DNA of 5,869 bases from Candidatus Woesearchaeota archaeon. GTDB taxonomy: Archaea > Nanobdellota > Nanobdellia > Woesearchaeales > J091. The position numbers and the translations under genes were made by a program. Below, piece by piece: positions 5,047-5,869 of the stretch (its first letter is position 1; every line of letters begins with the position of its first letter). The DNA lies in the NCBI GenBank assembly GCA_003695045.1, contig RFJB01000029.1:1-5869 (forward strand), read 5' to 3'. The notes under the pieces were generated by a model. The model saw nothing but the letters and a program-made list of their open reading frames with translations. It was not told the origin of the DNA and did not search any database.

Positions 5047-5869
5047 ATGCTTCACGACTCGGTTTCAGAGAAACTTTCCGCGCTGGTTTCGGACTCTTCT
5101 CCCAAGAGAGCGGTTTTTGCCAGCAGGGGCTCTTCAGCGATTCGCATTGCGCTGAGAGCTGTTAAAAAGTTGGGGAAAAGACGCGTCCTGATTCCGGACC
5201 AGGGCGGCTGGCTGACCTATGAGAAAGACATAATCAATGAACGTCTTGAGCCCGTTACTCTCAAAACAAGGGACGGCTTCTTTTCTCCTTCAGATTTGAA
5301 GAATTATTCTTTCGACGCAGCCCTGCTCAATTCGATGCCCGGTTATGCCGTTCTGCTTCCGATGAAGGACATAGCAGGATTCTGCAGGGAAAACAATATT
5401 CTGCTTATCAATGACGTTTCCGGCTCTGTCGGGAGGGAAGAAGCAAAGTTCGGCGATATCGCGGTTGGCTCGTTTGGGAGGTGGAAGCCACTCTCCATAA
5501 CATCCGAGAAGGGCGCGTCAGGAGGCTTTCTTGCATTTTCTCAGGAACTGGACAAAGCACTCTTTGAGTCAGGATTTGAGCCCTCTGCTGGTTTGCTTTC
5601 TTCACTTGAGAAAGCGATAAGCGGGCTTCCCGGAAAAATCTCCTTCTGGAATTCGCTGCGAAAAAAAGTGGTTTTGGAGCTTCAGCAGGAGGGTTTTTCT
5701 CCTCTCTTTTCCGACAGCGAAGGGATTAATGTTGTCGTGCCGTTTTCCTCCACGCAGGAAAGAGATGCCCTGGTTTCCTTCTGCGAGAAGAGGGATCTTC
5801 CTTTCGAGTTTTGCCCGCGCAGGATAAGGGTGCTGAGGGACGCGGTGTCAATAGAGTTGAAGAGAATCC
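5047..5869 (+). CDS. DegT/DnrJ/EryC1/StrS (AHBA synthase)-like PLP-dependent aminotransferase fold protein, partial at the C-terminus
   Basis: The ATG at 5047 opens a frame of 274 codons that runs off the window. The fold-type I PLP pattern is readable. FASRGSSAIRIALRAV (24-39) is the phosphate-binding helix region, matching the S/T-x-G-x-x-A-x-x-A-L theme of DegT proteins. RVLIPDQGGWLTY (46-58) replaces the usual 'vivp..tfvat' segment. LLINDVSGSVG (119-129) carries Asp123, expected to contact the pyridine nitrogen. GSFGRWKP (141-148) places Lys147 where DegT proteins have the Schiff-base lysine (SFHxxK), followed by GASGGFL like the family's G-x-GG. The rest forms the small domain. DegT proteins are usually 360-400 residues; by residue 274 this one is already in a strand (RIRVLRDAVSIEL) that looks near the end, so it is a compact form. 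The substrate is unknown: it may aminate a sugar or act on another carbonyl compound. A TATA box 27 nt upstream supports the start. Confidence 0.75.
   Translation, partial: MLHDSVSEKLSALVSDSSPKRAVFASRGSSAIRIALRAVKKLGKRRVLIPDQGGWLTYEKDIINERLEPVTLKTRDGFFSPSDLKNYSFDAALLNSMPGYAVLLPMKDIAGFCRENNILLINDVSGSVGREEAKFGDIAVGSFGRWKPLSITSEKGASGGFLAFSQELDKALFESGFEPSAGLLSSLEKAISGLPGKISFWNSLRKKVVLELQQEGFSPLFSDSEGINVVVPFSSTQERDALVSFCEKRDLPFEFCPRRIRVLRDAVSIELKRI

Noticed and set aside
4783..5055. A 90-residue minus-strand open frame opposite the small plus gene
   Set aside because: It starts inside the aminotransferase-like gene, ends at the divergent promoter, and has no TATA box or Shine-Dalgarno at its start. 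The plus frame has better promoter placement and codon composition, though neither product is recognised.
5408..5605. A 65-residue minus-strand open frame
   Set aside because: It lies wholly within the PLP-fold gene, opposite its Asp123 and Lys147 motifs, and its Arg/Gln/Ser-rich product looks like a shadow.
1..5869. RNA genes, CRISPR arrays, insertion sequences, integration sites
   Set aside because: I saw no tRNA-like arms, no regularly spaced direct repeats, no transposase or integrase motifs and no flanking inverted repeats. The gene-to-gene gaps are too short to hide any of these.

Overview
The window looks like a piece of an archaeal chromosome, most likely from a DPANN-type lineage (Woesearchaeota/Pacearchaeota-like). 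This rests on family and promoter recognition, not on a marker gene. Most genes have an archaeal TATA-like box whose centre lies about 27 nt before the start codon, as expected for leaderless transcripts. The one clear Shine-Dalgarno sequence reads GGTGAT, complementary to the archaeal 16S tail. The gene content also fits: a secreted repeat protein of the archaeal S-layer/COG1361 kind, a small flavin reductase, a compact SAM methyltransferase, and an aminotransferase-fold protein with a GSFGRWKP motif. No RNA genes, insertion sequences, CRISPR arrays or long repeats were found.

Layout. Positions 1-1551 (minus) hold the N-terminal 517 codons of an exported protein made of tandem Ig-like beta domains; its 3' end lies outside the window. 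After a 179-nt AT-rich intergenic region come, all on the minus strand, an acidic and probably disordered 376-residue protein (1731-2861), a flavin-reductase-like protein (2888-3382), a DUF1189-type membrane protein (3391-4173) and a class I methyltransferase (4206-4691). A short divergent intergenic region follows. The plus strand then carries a small unrecognised protein (4810-5016) and the first 274 codons of a DegT/AHBA-like PLP-fold protein (5047 to the window end).

How the genes work together. The flavin reductase and the acidic protein are probably co-transcribed: the gap is 26 nt and the second gene has an internal Shine-Dalgarno. The other genes seem to have their own promoters despite very tight packing, so neighbourhood here is weak evidence of shared function. 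The DUF1189 protein and the S-layer-like protein both act at the cell envelope. The methyltransferase, flavin reductase and aminotransferase-like protein are probably cytosolic enzymes with unknown substrates.

I found no convincing new defence or mobile system. The most distinctive items are the acidic protein with apparently structured ends, the regular TATA-to-start spacing, the two-part composition of the surface protein, and the unknown small protein ahead of the aminotransferase-like gene.
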